Shown one piece after another: positions 26,397 to 35,318 of a DNA stretch of 64,000 bases; position 1 is the stretch's first letter; each line of letters opens with the position of its first letter. The DNA lies in assembly GCF_003337575.1 (NCBI RefSeq), contig NZ_QPJM01000001.1, positions 620,001-684,000 of the forward strand, given 5' to 3'. The translations under genes were made by a program, and so were the position numbers. This stretch comes from Phyllobacterium bourgognense (GTDB taxonomy: Bacteria > Pseudomonadota > Alphaproteobacteria > Rhizobiales > Rhizobiaceae). Under the pieces are notes generated by a model. The model was not told the origin of the DNA. It saw only the letters and a program-made list of their open reading frames with translations, and did no database searches.

Positions 26397-26715
26397 CCCA
26401 AGGAGCCCGACGGACTTCCGCCGGGCTGCTTGCAACGCTCTTGGAGTTAAGCATCAGCGATGAACTCGCTATTTTGACGTGAGATCACGGCACTCGGAGG
26501 GCCCGCGCCCGATCGTTGTTTTCGGTACACACTTGACGCGTGCCTTCTTGCCGTGGTGCCGCTCCAAGTGCGCACTCGATGGCTGTTCGTCAGCCCGCCA
26601 ACACCGCCGGCGCCGCCGATGAACGGTAATTCGACTGCTGCCAGCAATCCAGTGTTCTCGCGGCCGCATCGGCGCGTTCGGCCTGCCCGAGGGCGGTGAT
26701 GCCAGCTTCGATCCG
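26397..26715. other. Convergent intergenic region (319 bp)
   Basis: It lies between two convergent genes. A stem at 26404-26427 (AGCCCG-A-CGG paired with CCG-C-CGGGCT, loop ACTT) just after the binding-protein stop may be a terminator without a strong T tract. The remainder holds only unconvincing short frames, possibly decayed coding sequence. Confidence 0.45.
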
Positions 26716-27618
26716 TTAGGATAGGGCGTGAATGCGCAGCGAGGAGAGTAGCGTCTGCTTCGATGTGCCCAGGTGATCCCGCGCTGCCGCGAGTGCTGCG
26801 GTTTCGTCGCGCGCTTTCAGGGCCGCGATCAGTCTCAGATGTTCATCGATTGCGGCTGCGTTACGCTCGCGTTCGTCCTTCTTATCCCACTGATAATGGT
26901 AGTGGAAAATCAAGGAAATCACTTTCTGGAATTCGGCGACGAAGCGATTGCGCGTGATGCTGCCTATCGTCAAGTGAAAGCGCTCGTCCAGCAGGGAAAA
27001 ATCGTGAAAGCGCGCATCGATTGCCGCTGCAAGCGCGCGATGCGCCTCGTCGAGCTCCTCTATCCTGTGCCAAATCTGGTGGCTGTCAGGCAGCGCGATG
27101 AGCTGCGAAATCGCGTTGAGCTCAATCATCATGCGGAAATCGGAAAGCTCGATCGCGAAATCAGAAGTGAATCCAACGAGCTCCCAACCGTTTTTGGGCC
27201 GCCGTTTGACAAGGCCGAACCGGCTGAGCGACGCTAAAAATTCCTGCAGGCCGTGGACGCTGACCCGAAACTGTCGGGCAAGTTCGGCGACATTGAGCGG
27301 CGTGCCCGGCGGCACGTCGAAGCGCAGGATCCAGTAAAGGAACTGACGTTCGAGCTCTTCGGGAGAAACCTGGCTCGCACTTACCGTCAGCCGTTCGTCT
27401 TGGCGCGGCATCCGCATGAGCGCTTTCTGGCGTCCCCTCCATTGCACTATCCCGATCATGTCCAGACGTTCGAGGATTGACCGGATCACTGTACGGCTCA
27501 CGTCGAATTGCGCAGCAAGCGCCAGTTCAGAAGCCAGCAAATCACCTGGTTTCAATGCTGAACACTCGTCGAGAACCGCATTGAAAGTCGCCCTGAAGCG
27601 TTCGTCTGTCCGCGCCAT
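26716..27618 (-). CDS. GntR-type regulator with two winged helices and FCD domain (paralogue)
   Basis: A 300-residue paralogue of the regulator at 22569, with the same order: first winged helix (LALAAQFDVSRTVIRSIL), second winged helix (VAELARQFRVSVHGLQEFLA) and FCD domain (FHDFSLLDERFHLTIG ... IFHYHYQWDKKDE). The start at 27618 follows AGGAGG at a spacing of about 8. It is divergent from the second ribose-type operon at 27751. The two regulators share long identical blocks in the FCD part, so the effectors may be similar. Confidence 0.85.
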   Translation of the reverse strand: MARTDERFRATFNAVLDECSALKPGDLLASELALAAQFDVSRTVIRSILERLDMIGIVQWRGRQKALMRMPRQDERLTVSASQVSPEELERQFLYWILRFDVPPGTPLNVAELARQFRVSVHGLQEFLASLSRFGLVKRRPKNGWELVGFTSDFAIELSDFRMMIELNAISQLIALPDSHQIWHRIEELDEAHRALAAAIDARFHDFSLLDERFHLTIGSITRNRFVAEFQKVISLIFHYHYQWDKKDERERNAAAIDEHLRLIAALKARDETAALAAARDHLGTSKQTLLSSLRIHALS

Positions 27619-27669
27619 TGCGAGAGCCTCCTGTCGCCGCTCCCAATACAGCAAACTACAGGTGTCGAC

Positions 27670-27726
27670 AATAATTAAAAACAATTGACAGCGGATGTTT
27701 CGACCTGCAGTCTGCATTTAATTATT
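27670..27726. promoter_or_regulatory. Inverted AT-rich boxes before second ribose-type operon
   Basis: AATAATTAAA (27670-27679) and its exact reverse complement TTTAATTATT (27717-27726) lie 47 bp apart, centre to centre, in the divergent gap between the tandem-winged-helix regulator and the permease. They could be operator halves for a regulator with two DNA-binding domains. Confidence 0.4.
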
Positions 27727-27750
27727 TTATACCGCTCAGGGAGGAGCGTC

Positions 27751-28773
27751 ATGTCAGTGGAAGTAGAACGGCTTGTTGTGCCGTTAGCTGGGGTCAAAAT
27801 TTCATCCGATGCCCTGCACAAGCTTTCAGCGCTCTTCACGCTTTTGATGCTGGTCGGGCTGTTCGCCTTTGGCAATGCCGCGTTCCTGAGCGTCGGCAAC
27901 GGGATGACGGTGCTGCTGCAAACGTCGGTAATCGGCCTGCTCGGGATCGGAATGACGCTGGTGATCCTGACCGGCGGTATCGATCTCAGCGTCGGTTCGG
28001 TACTGGCGCTTTCCGGAACCGTGGCTGGGCTCGCGGTAAAGGCCGGAATTCCTGTACCACTCGGCATGACCATGGGAATCGTGGTCGGGGCCCTGTGTGG
28101 GGCGGTCAATGGGATCGTGGTCACGAAGATGCGCATCACGCCATTTGTCGCCACGCTCGGCATGATGCTGATCGCGAGGGGCACTGCCTTGCAAATCACC
28201 GGCGCCGCTCCGATTTCGCAGTTGGGCGAGGCGTTCGGCAAGCTGGGCAACGGTTCGCTTTTCCGGGCAATCGGCATGGGTACGAACGGGCTGCCCAAGA
28301 TCATTTTTCCGGGGATTCCCTATCCGGCGATCCTGCTTGTCGTCGTCGCCGTGACTGTCGCCTTCATGCTGCACCGCCGCTCTATCGGCCGTCACATCTA
28401 TGCAATTGGTTCGAATGAGGAAGCCGCGCGGCTTTCCGGTGTGGAGGTCGATCGAACCAAGCTGGCCGCCTATGTCATGTCCGGCGCGCTCGCCGGACTG
28501 GCCGGGATCGTTTTGATGTCCCGACTGGTTACTGCCCAGCCCAATGAGGGCGTCATGTACGAGCTCGACGCGATCGCTGCGGCCGTCATCGGCGGGGCGT
28601 CGTTGATGGGCGGAGTCGGCACCGTATCCGGAACCATGATCGGCGCGTTCATCATCGGCGTCTTGCGCAATGGCCTGAACATGGCCGGCGTCTCAGCCTT
28701 CATCCAGCAAATCATCATCGGCTTCGTCGTCATCATGGCGGTCTATGTCGATCAGTTGAGAAGCCGCCGATAA
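27751..28773 (+). CDS. Ribose-type ABC transporter permease (RbsC family), second system
   Basis: A 340-residue permease with the LTGGIDLSVGSVLAL segment and the cytoplasmic loop YAIGSNEEAARLSGVEV, about ten TM segments in all. The ATG at 27751 follows GGGAGGAG. Gene order permease, binding protein, ATPase differs from the first system, so the two operons are not a recent tandem duplication. Confidence 0.9.
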   Translation: MSVEVERLVVPLAGVKISSDALHKLSALFTLLMLVGLFAFGNAAFLSVGNGMTVLLQTSVIGLLGIGMTLVILTGGIDLSVGSVLALSGTVAGLAVKAGIPVPLGMTMGIVVGALCGAVNGIVVTKMRITPFVATLGMMLIARGTALQITGAAPISQLGEAFGKLGNGSLFRAIGMGTNGLPKIIFPGIPYPAILLVVVAVTVAFMLHRRSIGRHIYAIGSNEEAARLSGVEVDRTKLAAYVMSGALAGLAGIVLMSRLVTAQPNEGVMYELDAIAAAVIGGASLMGGVGTVSGTMIGAFIIGVLRNGLNMAGVSAFIQQIIIGFVVIMAVYVDQLRSRR

Positions 28774-28805
28774 CCGGCAAACTGTCTTCATCAGAGGAGG
28801 AGAAT

Positions 28806-29747
28806 ATGAAGATGACCTTGAAAGCACTGTTTCTGGCTAGCACAATGATCGCCGCGCCCGCCACCGTCATGGCGGGAGAAATCGCGGTGATCGTCAAGAC
28901 GACAAACTCGAACTTCTGGCAGAATGTCAACAAAGGCGCTTCGGCCGCGATCGCCGGCCAGAGTGAACACACCATGACCTTCAACGGGCCGGCCGCGGAA
29001 TCGGCAATTGCCGACGAACTCAGCATGGTCGAAAACGCTATCAACCGCGGCGTGATTGGCATCGTGCTCGCACCGTCGGATCCGGACGCGCTTGCTCCGG
29101 CCGTCAAAAAGGCTCACGAAGCCGGTATCCCGGTCGCAATCATCGACTCCGCGCTCTCGGATGCCGGCAAGGGCACCTTCCAGACCTTCCTTTCGACAGA
29201 TAACTGCGCGGCAGGCAAGCTGGCCGCGACGATGATGATCGACAAGGTCGGGAAAGAAGGTAAGGTGGCCGTGATGTCCTATGTGGCGGGGGTCGGCTCG
29301 GAAGTCGGTCGCGTCGGCTGCTTTGTCGATCATCTGAAGGCGAATTCCAAGCTGGAAATCGTCGGCCCATACTATTCGCAGTCCCAGATGGCGACGGCGC
29401 TCAACCAGACGACCGACGTGCTCGCCGCCAATCCGGATCTCAAAGGCATCTTCGGCGCCAACGAGCCGACCGCGGTCGGCATGGGCCGTGCGATCGTCCA
29501 GGCCGGCAAAGTGGGCGAGGTCGTCGCCATCGGCTTTGACGGCAACGAAGACCTGCAGGCCTTCGTCAAGGATGGTACGCTCACCGCAACCATGGTCCAG
29601 GGTTCCTATCAGATGGGCGAACTCGGCGTGAAGGCCATTCTCGACATCATCGGCGGCAAAAAGGCTGAGCCGCAGATCGATACGGGCGTTGTTGCCGTCA
29701 CCAAAGACAATATCGCCGCTCCCGAGGCCAAGAACGTTCTCTACTAA
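28806..29747 (+). CDS. Sugar ABC transporter substrate-binding protein (RbsB-like)
   Basis: A 313-residue periplasmic protein: signal peptide of about 22 residues ([20 protein letters not shown]...) then the ribose-binding fold ([65 protein letters not shown]). The ATG at 28806 follows GAGGAGGAG. A hairpin with T tract follows the stop. Confidence 0.9.
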   Translation: MKMTLKALFLASTMIAAPATVMAGEIAVIVKTTNSNFWQNVNKGASAAIAGQSEHTMTFNGPAAESAIADELSMVENAINRGVIGIVLAPSDPDALAPAVKKAHEAGIPVAIIDSALSDAGKGTFQTFLSTDNCAAGKLAATMMIDKVGKEGKVAVMSYVAGVGSEVGRVGCFVDHLKANSKLEIVGPYYSQSQMATALNQTTDVLAANPDLKGIFGANEPTAVGMGRAIVQAGKVGEVVAIGFDGNEDLQAFVKDGTLTATMVQGSYQMGELGVKAILDIIGGKKAEPQIDTGVVAVTKDNIAAPEAKNVLY

Positions 29748-29759
29748 ACGGCGGGCCGC

Positions 29760-29791
29760 GAGAAGGTAGAGGCTCAGCCCTCTGCCTTCTC
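29760..29791 (+). terminator. Hairpin between binding protein and ATPase genes
   Basis: A 13-bp stem (GAGAAGGTAGAGG with CCTCTGCCTTCTC, one U-G pair) with a six-base loop is followed by TTTCG. It sits 12 bp after the binding-protein stop and 18 bp before the ATPase start, so it probably lowers expression of the downstream genes and/or protects the upstream mRNA. Confidence 0.65.
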
Positions 29792-29809
29792 TTTCGTCAG
29801 GAAAACCTC

Positions 29810-30622
29810 ATGAACGCGCAAGTAACAGGATCGCGGCCGCTGGTCGAGATGATCAATATCCAGAAAAGCTTTGGCGGCGTGCACGCCGTCGAAGACGTGT
29901 CGATTGACCTCTTTCCCGGAGAGGTCGTTGGAATCCTCGGTCATAATGGCGCGGGAAAATCCTGTCTGATGCGGGTTCTCTCCGGTGCCATGGCGCCGAA
30001 CGCCGGCACGATCAGAATGGGGGACGAGGATGTCCGGTTTCTATCACCTCAGGATGCGCGACGTCAGGGGGTCGAAACCATCTATCAGACGCTTGCCCTT
30101 GCGGACCATCTCGATGCTCCGTCCAATCTGTTTCTCGGCCGCGAGCTGAAGACGCGCTGGGGCAATCTTGACGACAAGAACATGATGGAGGAAGCGCGCC
30201 GGGTGCTGCATCGGCTCAACCCCAACTTCAAGAATCTGAGCGACCCGGTTTTCCGATTGTCTGGCGGTCAGCGGCAGGTCATTGCCATTGCGCGCGCCAT
30301 CTATTTCAAGGTGAAGGTCCTCATTATGGACGAGCCGACGGCTGCGCTCGGACCAGCCGAGACAGCAATGGTCGCCGATCTCATCAGGCAGTTGCGGAGC
30401 GAAGGTATCGGCATCTTTCTTATCAGCCACGACATGCACGACGTTTTCGACCTGTGCGACCGTATTGTTGTGATGAACCGGGGGCGCAACGTCGGCGGTT
30501 ACAGGATAGAGGAAGTGACCAAGGATGATGTACTGAGCCTGATCATCAAGGGCGAGATGCCCGCCGGCTGGCGGCCGCGCAATGCGGCCAGGACACCACA
30601 AACCGGCCTGAGTTCGAATTGA
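29810..30622 (+). CDS. Ribose-type ABC transporter ATP-binding protein (single domain), second system
   Basis: A 270-residue ATPase with Walker [10 protein letters not shown] (Cys in place of the usual Thr after GKS), signature [14 protein letters not shown] and Walker [13 protein letters not shown], plus [15 protein letters not shown] single ATPase domain as in the first system. It follows the hairpin and precedes the dehydrogenase by 13 bp. Confidence 0.9.
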   Translation: MNAQVTGSRPLVEMINIQKSFGGVHAVEDVSIDLFPGEVVGILGHNGAGKSCLMRVLSGAMAPNAGTIRMGDEDVRFLSPQDARRQGVETIYQTLALADHLDAPSNLFLGRELKTRWGNLDDKNMMEEARRVLHRLNPNFKNLSDPVFRLSGGQRQVIAIARAIYFKVKVLIMDEPTAALGPAETAMVADLIRQLRSEGIGIFLISHDMHDVFDLCDRIVVMNRGRNVGGYRIEEVTKDDVLSLIIKGEMPAGWRPRNAARTPQTGLSSN

Positions 30623-30635
30623 GGAAGGAAGACGA

Positions 30636-31631
30636 ATGTTATGCGGCACCTGCGTCGAACCAGGACGGTTCGAACTCATCGAACGGCCTCTTCCCACGGA
30701 CTTGCTGCAAGGCTGGGCTTTTGTCGACATCGCAGCGGTCGGCATTTGCGGAACTGATTACCACATCTATACCGGCAAGCATCCCTATCTCAATTACCCA
30801 CGCGTTATCGGCCATGAACTCAGTGGCCGGCTGGTCACCCCTGTAGGCGGCATGGAGGCCGGCACCCTTGTCGTGATCAATCCCTATATCGCCTGTGGCA
30901 CATGCCGCGCTTGCCTGCGCCGCAAGCCCAATTGCTGCACGAACATCGCGGTGTTGGGTGTTCATCGCGACGGCGGCCTCTGCCAGCGCGTCGCAGTTCC
31001 GGCGGGCAACCTTATAGCCGCCGAAGGACTCGACGAGATCCAGGCGGCCATGGTCGAATTCCTGGCGATCGGGGCCCATGCGGTGGCCCGTTCGGGACTC
31101 GCCGCCGGCGACAGGGTGCTGGTCACGGGCGCCGGACCGATCGGCATCGGGACCGCGCTTTTCGCGCAGCTCGCAGGCGCGGAGGTTCATCTTTTGGATT
31201 TGAGTTCACAGCGACTGGCTTTGGCACGCGAGAGTTTCGATTTTCAGAATACGTATGACGATACGTCGCGGATCCTTGAAGGCGACCGCGCCGACGGCTT
31301 CGACATTGTCTTCGATGCAACGGGGTCTGCGGCAGCGATAGAGGCAGGCTTTCCATTGCTCGCGCATGGAAGCAGCTATGTGCTCGTCAGCGTCGTGAAG
31401 GATCATATTCGTTTTGACGACGCGGAATTCCACAAGCGGGAAACTCGCATCATCGGCAGCCGCAATGCCGTCCAGTCAGATTTCGAAACCGTCATGGCGG
31501 CCATCCGTGAGGGCAAGATCTCCACGGATGCCCTCTGCTCGGTGATCCTGCCGCTGGCCGACCTGCCGCAGCGCCTGCCCGAACTCGCCCAGGACAGGAC
31601 CGGACTGATCAAGGCGGTGGTGAGGCTCTGA
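30636..31631 (+). CDS. Zinc-dependent alcohol/polyol dehydrogenase (MDR family)
   Basis: A 331-residue medium-chain dehydrogenase. Catalytic zinc ligands are C38 (GICGTDYH) and H60-E61 (VIGHELSG). The structural zinc is bound by the C87/C90/C93/C100 cluster (CGTCRACLRRKPNC), and the NAD fold has VLVTGAGPIGIG. It resembles threonine, idonate or galactitol dehydrogenases. As the last gene of the second ribose-type operon it is likely to oxidise the imported polyol or sugar acid. Confidence 0.88.
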   Translation: MLCGTCVEPGRFELIERPLPTDLLQGWAFVDIAAVGICGTDYHIYTGKHPYLNYPRVIGHELSGRLVTPVGGMEAGTLVVINPYIACGTCRACLRRKPNCCTNIAVLGVHRDGGLCQRVAVPAGNLIAAEGLDEIQAAMVEFLAIGAHAVARSGLAAGDRVLVTGAGPIGIGTALFAQLAGAEVHLLDLSSQRLALARESFDFQNTYDDTSRILEGDRADGFDIVFDATGSAAAIEAGFPLLAHGSSYVLVSVVKDHIRFDDAEFHKRETRIIGSRNAVQSDFETVMAAIREGKISTDALCSVILPLADLPQRLPELAQDRTGLIKAVVRL

Positions 31632-31958
31632 TCCAGCGCCTACGGTTGCATCCAGAGGATTGTGTGGCTCGGAATTGGGTATCGAGTCCATAGTCGAACA
31701 GCTTCGACAGGAAGTGTGCATGTCCCGTGGCCTGATAATGCCGTCGCATTCTCAAGCGAAATGGCCCTAGCTGCGTTGCTAAGGCACTCGGGCCGAGAAA
31801 ATCCATGCTTATTGGAAAAATTTCAACGGAACGTTTATCTGTGGGAACCTTTGAACAAACTTATAGGAATTTCCACGAAAATGCGCTGGATTTGATTCCC
31901 TATCGCTACAACGACGCATCATTTGAGGTGATCCCGCGAAGGTTTCTGCGTACTCGGC
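31632..31958. other. Convergent intergenic region (327 bp)
   Basis: Non-coding sequence between the polyol dehydrogenase and the convergent thioesterase gene. I see no convincing terminator, repeat or small gene in it. A 77-codon frame on the plus strand lacks a ribosome-binding site. Confidence 0.4.
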
Positions 31959-32453
31959 TCAGGTAGCCGGGCCAGAGCCGGCCTCTCTAAATCGCGTCTC
32001 GAATTCCCGTCGCAAGGCTCGCCTTGCTTCTGCGGCACGCAAACGTTGCTGAGCGATCTCGGTCGTTGGATTATATGGCGGCACTGCAGTTGGCTTGCCA
32101 TCTGTATCGACGGCCACCATTGTGAAATAGCAGGAATTTGTGTGTCGACGCGCGCCGGTGCGGATGTCTTCGGCCTCAACCCGAATACCGACCTCCATGG
32201 AGGTGCGACCGGCGTAGTTGATCGAGGCACGAAAGGTCACCAATTCACCGACCATGACAGGCTGACGGAACACGACCTGATCGACGGACAACGTGACCGC
32301 GTATTGCTTCGAGAAGCGCGAGGCACAGGAGAAGGCGACGCGGTCCAGGTGGTTGAGCAGGGCGCCGCCATGGACCTTGCCGCTGAAATTGGCCATGTCG
32401 GGTGTCATCAGGACGACCATTTCCATTCGACTTGTATCTGTGCCGTCATCCAT
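31959..32453 (-). CDS. Acyl-CoA thioesterase, hotdog fold (YciA/BACH type)
   Basis: A 164-residue single hotdog domain with NFSGKVHGGALLNHLDRVAF (the HGG turn and catalytic Asp region), VDQVVFRQPVMVGELVTF and MEVGIRVEAEDIRTG, matching acyl-CoA hydrolases that release free CoA. The ATG at 32453 follows GGAGGCGCACA. It lies downstream of the SsuABC-like operon on the same strand, about 215 bp from the permease stop, and may be transcribed alone. Confidence 0.85.
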   Translation of the reverse strand: MDDGTDTSRMEMVVLMTPDMANFSGKVHGGALLNHLDRVAFSCASRFSKQYAVTLSVDQVVFRQPVMVGELVTFRASINYAGRTSMEVGIRVEAEDIRTGARRHTNSCYFTMVAVDTDGKPTAVPPYNPTTEIAQQRLRAAEARRALRREFETRFREAGSGPAT

Positions 32454-32668
32454 TGTGCGCCTCCGTTGTCCCAGCAAATCAATTGGTATCAGCTGTGGTG
32501 TCCCAATAGGAAGTCCGCGCAGCGTTCTGCAATCATCAATATCGCCGCTGTCATTTGGCCCTGCGGCTGCAACAAGAATCGGTAAAAAGCTCGCTAATAT
32601 TGGTATGCACGTGTACGGGTGGTCGCTTCTTGTAGCGGCCACCCATCAGCCTGCATCAACTATTCCAA

Positions 32669-33445
32669 CTAGGCTGCCCGTTCCTCCGAGGCATTGGGCC
32701 GCCATTTAATGAGGCGATTTTCCATCACATCCAGTATTCGGTCAATCACCAGGACGAAAACCGCCAGGATAATGATGCCGGCGAAGACGCCGACTGCATC
32801 GAAATTGCCTTCTGCCTGGGCAATCAGGTAGCCAAGCCCTGCCGACGCGCCAAGATATTCGCCAATAATTGCACCGACCACTGCAAAGCCGACAGAGGTG
32901 CGCAGAGAAGAAAGAATCCAGCTTGCTGCTGCCGGGAAATAAACGTGGCGCAGAAGCTCGGACCGCTTGGCGCCAAGAATACGGGCGTTTGCCAGCACCA
33001 CCGGATTGACTTCACGCACACCCTGCATCGCGTTGAAGAATGTAATGAAGAAAACGAGCGTTACAGCGAGCGCAACTTTCGACCAGAGGCCAAGACCGAG
33101 CCAAAGCACGAAGATCGGAGCAAGCACGACGCGCGGGATGGCGTTCAAGCCCTTGATAAAGGGGTCAAGAATGCGAGCGGCACTACGGCTAAGACCAAGC
33201 CAGACGCCAGCAGCGACACCCAAACCCGTTCCGATAACATAGCCCAGAACGGTTTCCGTCAGCGTGATCGTCACATGACGATAGAAATTGGCATCAATGA
33301 CCCAACTGATGATCTGGTTGAAGATGTCCATAGGCGCAGGGAAAAAGAAAACATCGATGATGCCAATGGACACCCCGAGCTGCCAGCCGCCAAGAATGGC
33401 AAAAAGCAGGCCCAGTTGGATAAATCGTTCAGTCGCGACGTTCAT
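32669..33445 (-). CDS. ABC transporter permease, SsuC/TauC type
   Basis: A 258-residue permease with six TM segments and the conserved segment ANARILGAKRSELLRHVYFP (EAA-like loop), typical of nitrate/sulfonate/taurine-type systems. The ATG at 33445 overlaps the ATPase gene by 17 bases. It is the last gene of the leftward tautomerase/transport operon. Confidence 0.88.
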   Translation of the reverse strand: MNVATERFIQLGLLFAILGGWQLGVSIGIIDVFFFPAPMDIFNQIISWVIDANFYRHVTITLTETVLGYVIGTGLGVAAGVWLGLSRSAARILDPFIKGLNAIPRVVLAPIFVLWLGLGLWSKVALAVTLVFFITFFNAMQGVREVNPVVLANARILGAKRSELLRHVYFPAAASWILSSLRTSVGFAVVGAIIGEYLGASAGLGYLIAQAEGNFDAVGVFAGIIILAVFVLVIDRILDVMENRLIKWRPNASEERAA

Positions 33446-34259
33446 AGCTCTTCTCCACTTCGCCGCGCAGCGACGCCCAAATATTGCGGTACAGATCCAT
33501 GAAGCGCGGATCCAGTTTGATTTCGGCAACGTCGCGGGGACGCTCAAGATCGACAGGGAAGCTGTTGATAACCCGGCTGCGCGGTCCGGCGGCCAACACG
33601 GCCACCCGGTCGCCGAGGGCAATGGCTTCCTCCAGATCATGCGTAATCATGACCACGGCTCTGCGTTCCTCCTGCCACAATCGCAAAAGCTCGTTCTGCA
33701 TCAGATGGCGAGTATGGATATCGAGCGCCGAAAACGGTTCATCCATCAAAATGACCTTTGGACCGCTGATCAATGCCTGGGCCATCTGAACACGCTTTCG
33801 TTGACCGCCCGAAAGCTGATGGGGATATCGCTGTTCGAATCCCTTGAGACCCACCTTGGCAAGCCATGCGGTCGATCGCTCGCGGCGGTCCGACGTGCCT
33901 ACGCTCCGAAACAGCAGGCCGAGTTCGACATTCTCGATGGCCGTTTTCCACGGCAACAGCGCATCCTGTTGGAACAGGTAGCCGATATCATTCTGAATAC
34001 CCGAGACGCCATTGCCATCGATCGAGACGCTGCCGCTGGTCGGTTTGAGCAGCCCGGCAATAGCGTTCAGTATCGTACTCTTGCCGCATCCCGTCGGCCC
34101 GACGATGGCCAGGAATTCGCCGTCCGCCACCGTTAGATTGACGTCCTCCACCGCAACAAAAGTTCCGAAGGACATTGTCACGGAGTCGATGGCCACCATC
34201 GCCTTCTTCTGTTGCGGGGCGGTTTCCTCCCCCACCGGTTTTACCACTGCCAGAGCCAT
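33429..34259 (-). CDS. ABC transporter ATP-binding protein, SsuB/TauB type
   Basis: A 276-residue ATPase: Walker A GPTGCGKST (about 54-62), Q-loop LFQQDALLPW, signature LSGGQRKRVQMAQA and Walker B VILMDEPFSALD. The LFQQ.LLPW segment marks the sulfonate/taurine/nitrate class. It lies 10 bp after the binding-protein gene. Confidence 0.9.
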   Translation of the reverse strand: MALAVVKPVGEETAPQQKKAMVAIDSVTMSFGTFVAVEDVNLTVADGEFLAIVGPTGCGKSTILNAIAGLLKPTSGSVSIDGNGVSGIQNDIGYLFQQDALLPWKTAIENVELGLLFRSVGTSDRRERSTAWLAKVGLKGFEQRYPHQLSGGQRKRVQMAQALISGPKVILMDEPFSALDIHTRHLMQNELLRLWQEERRAVVMITHDLEEAIALGDRVAVLAAGPRSRVINSFPVDLERPRDVAEIKLDPRFMDLYRNIWASLRGEVEKSYERRD

Positions 34260-34269
34260 GGCCTCCTCC

Positions 34270-35271
34270 TCAGTTCGTGCTTTTGCGCGGCGCCTTGTCG
34301 ACGAACGCGTTGGTGTATGTTTTCTTCAGATCGATTTCCGTTGCGGCAACCTTGTCATTGAAGCTCCTCAGAACAGCGAGCGGGGTTTGAACCTCGGCTT
34401 CATTGAAGCGCCCATCCACGGAGAAGATCGGCTTGGCATTAGCGACAGCCTTCACGTAGGTCTCGCGGTCACCGGAAATGAAGGCTTCGGGCAGTTTTTG
34501 AACAATCTCCTCAGGTGAGCTGCTGTTCATCCATTCCAGTGCCTCAACTGTCGCGTTGACGACCTTCTGGATCGTTTCCGGATTCTCATCAATATAGGCT
34601 TGCGTGGCATAGAGAACGGAGGTCGGGTAGATGCCGCCGTAAATCTCCTTTGCGCCTTCATCGCTGCGCGCATCAATTAGGATCTTGCCAACGCCCTTGG
34701 CCTCGATGAATGTGGCGGCGGGATCATAATTGACCAGCAGATCAACTTTTCCCTGCTCGAGGGCGGCGACCGCAGCTGAACCGGAGCCGACCCCAATCAG
34801 CGAAACATCGTCCGCAGAAAGCTTGTGGCGCTGCAAATAATAGCGAACAAAGAAATCCGAGGAGGAGCCCGGAGCAGTAATGCCGATTTTCGCGCCCTTG
34901 ATGGTCTCAGGCTTTGCCGGGTCAAATGTCGAGTTCTTGCCGCCTGCGAGGACAAGACCGGAATTGCGTGCCAGCAACACAATACCCACGACGTCCTTCC
35001 TTTGTGCCTGCATCTGGATTGTATGATCGTAGAAGCCGACGGCTATGTCTGTGGACCCTGCCACAAGCGCCTGCAGGGTCTTGGATCCGCCCGAGGCGAA
35101 ATTCTCGACGGTGACTTCGAGCCCTTCCTTTTCATAGAGTCCAAGGCCCGATGCTACGGGGAACGGCAAATTGTTCAAATTGTAAGAGCCGACGCTGATT
35201 CTGACTGGATCCGCAAAGGCCGATCCGGCGAATACAACAGTGGCCGCGAGCGAGAGCACAAGTTTACGCAT
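34270..35271 (-). CDS. ABC transporter substrate-binding protein, NMT1/SsuA type
   Basis: A 333-residue periplasmic protein. A signal peptide of about 20 residues (MRKLVLSLAATVVFAGSAFA) precedes DPVRISVGSYNLNNLPFPVA. Internal features GSTDIAVGFYDHTI and KVDLLVNYDPAATFIEAKG are typical of NMT1/THI5-like proteins. The ATG at 35271 has GGAGGAACTACC upstream. It lies 48 bp downstream of the tautomerase gene, so its ligand is probably a multi-carboxylate or related aromatic breakdown product. Confidence 0.88.
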   Translation of the reverse strand: MRKLVLSLAATVVFAGSAFADPVRISVGSYNLNNLPFPVASGLGLYEKEGLEVTVENFASGGSKTLQALVAGSTDIAVGFYDHTIQMQAQRKDVVGIVLLARNSGLVLAGGKNSTFDPAKPETIKGAKIGITAPGSSSDFFVRYYLQRHKLSADDVSLIGVGSGSAAVAALEQGKVDLLVNYDPAATFIEAKGVGKILIDARSDEGAKEIYGGIYPTSVLYATQAYIDENPETIQKVVNATVEALEWMNSSSPEEIVQKLPEAFISGDRETYVKAVANAKPIFSVDGRFNEAEVQTPLAVLRSFNDKVAATEIDLKKTYTNAFVDKAPRKSTN

Positions 35272-35318
35272 GGTAGTTCCTCCCTGATGTGCGGCACCCT
35301 CCCGGCCACCGCTTTCAA

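Noticed and set aside
26447-26669. Short minus-strand frames in the 26.4-26.7 kb gap, possibly a decayed gene
   Set aside because: Frames are interrupted and arginine-rich, and no family can be recognised.
31662-31895. 77-codon ORF between the polyol dehydrogenase and thioesterase genes
   Set aside because: No ribosome-binding site, no motif, and convergent flanking genes.
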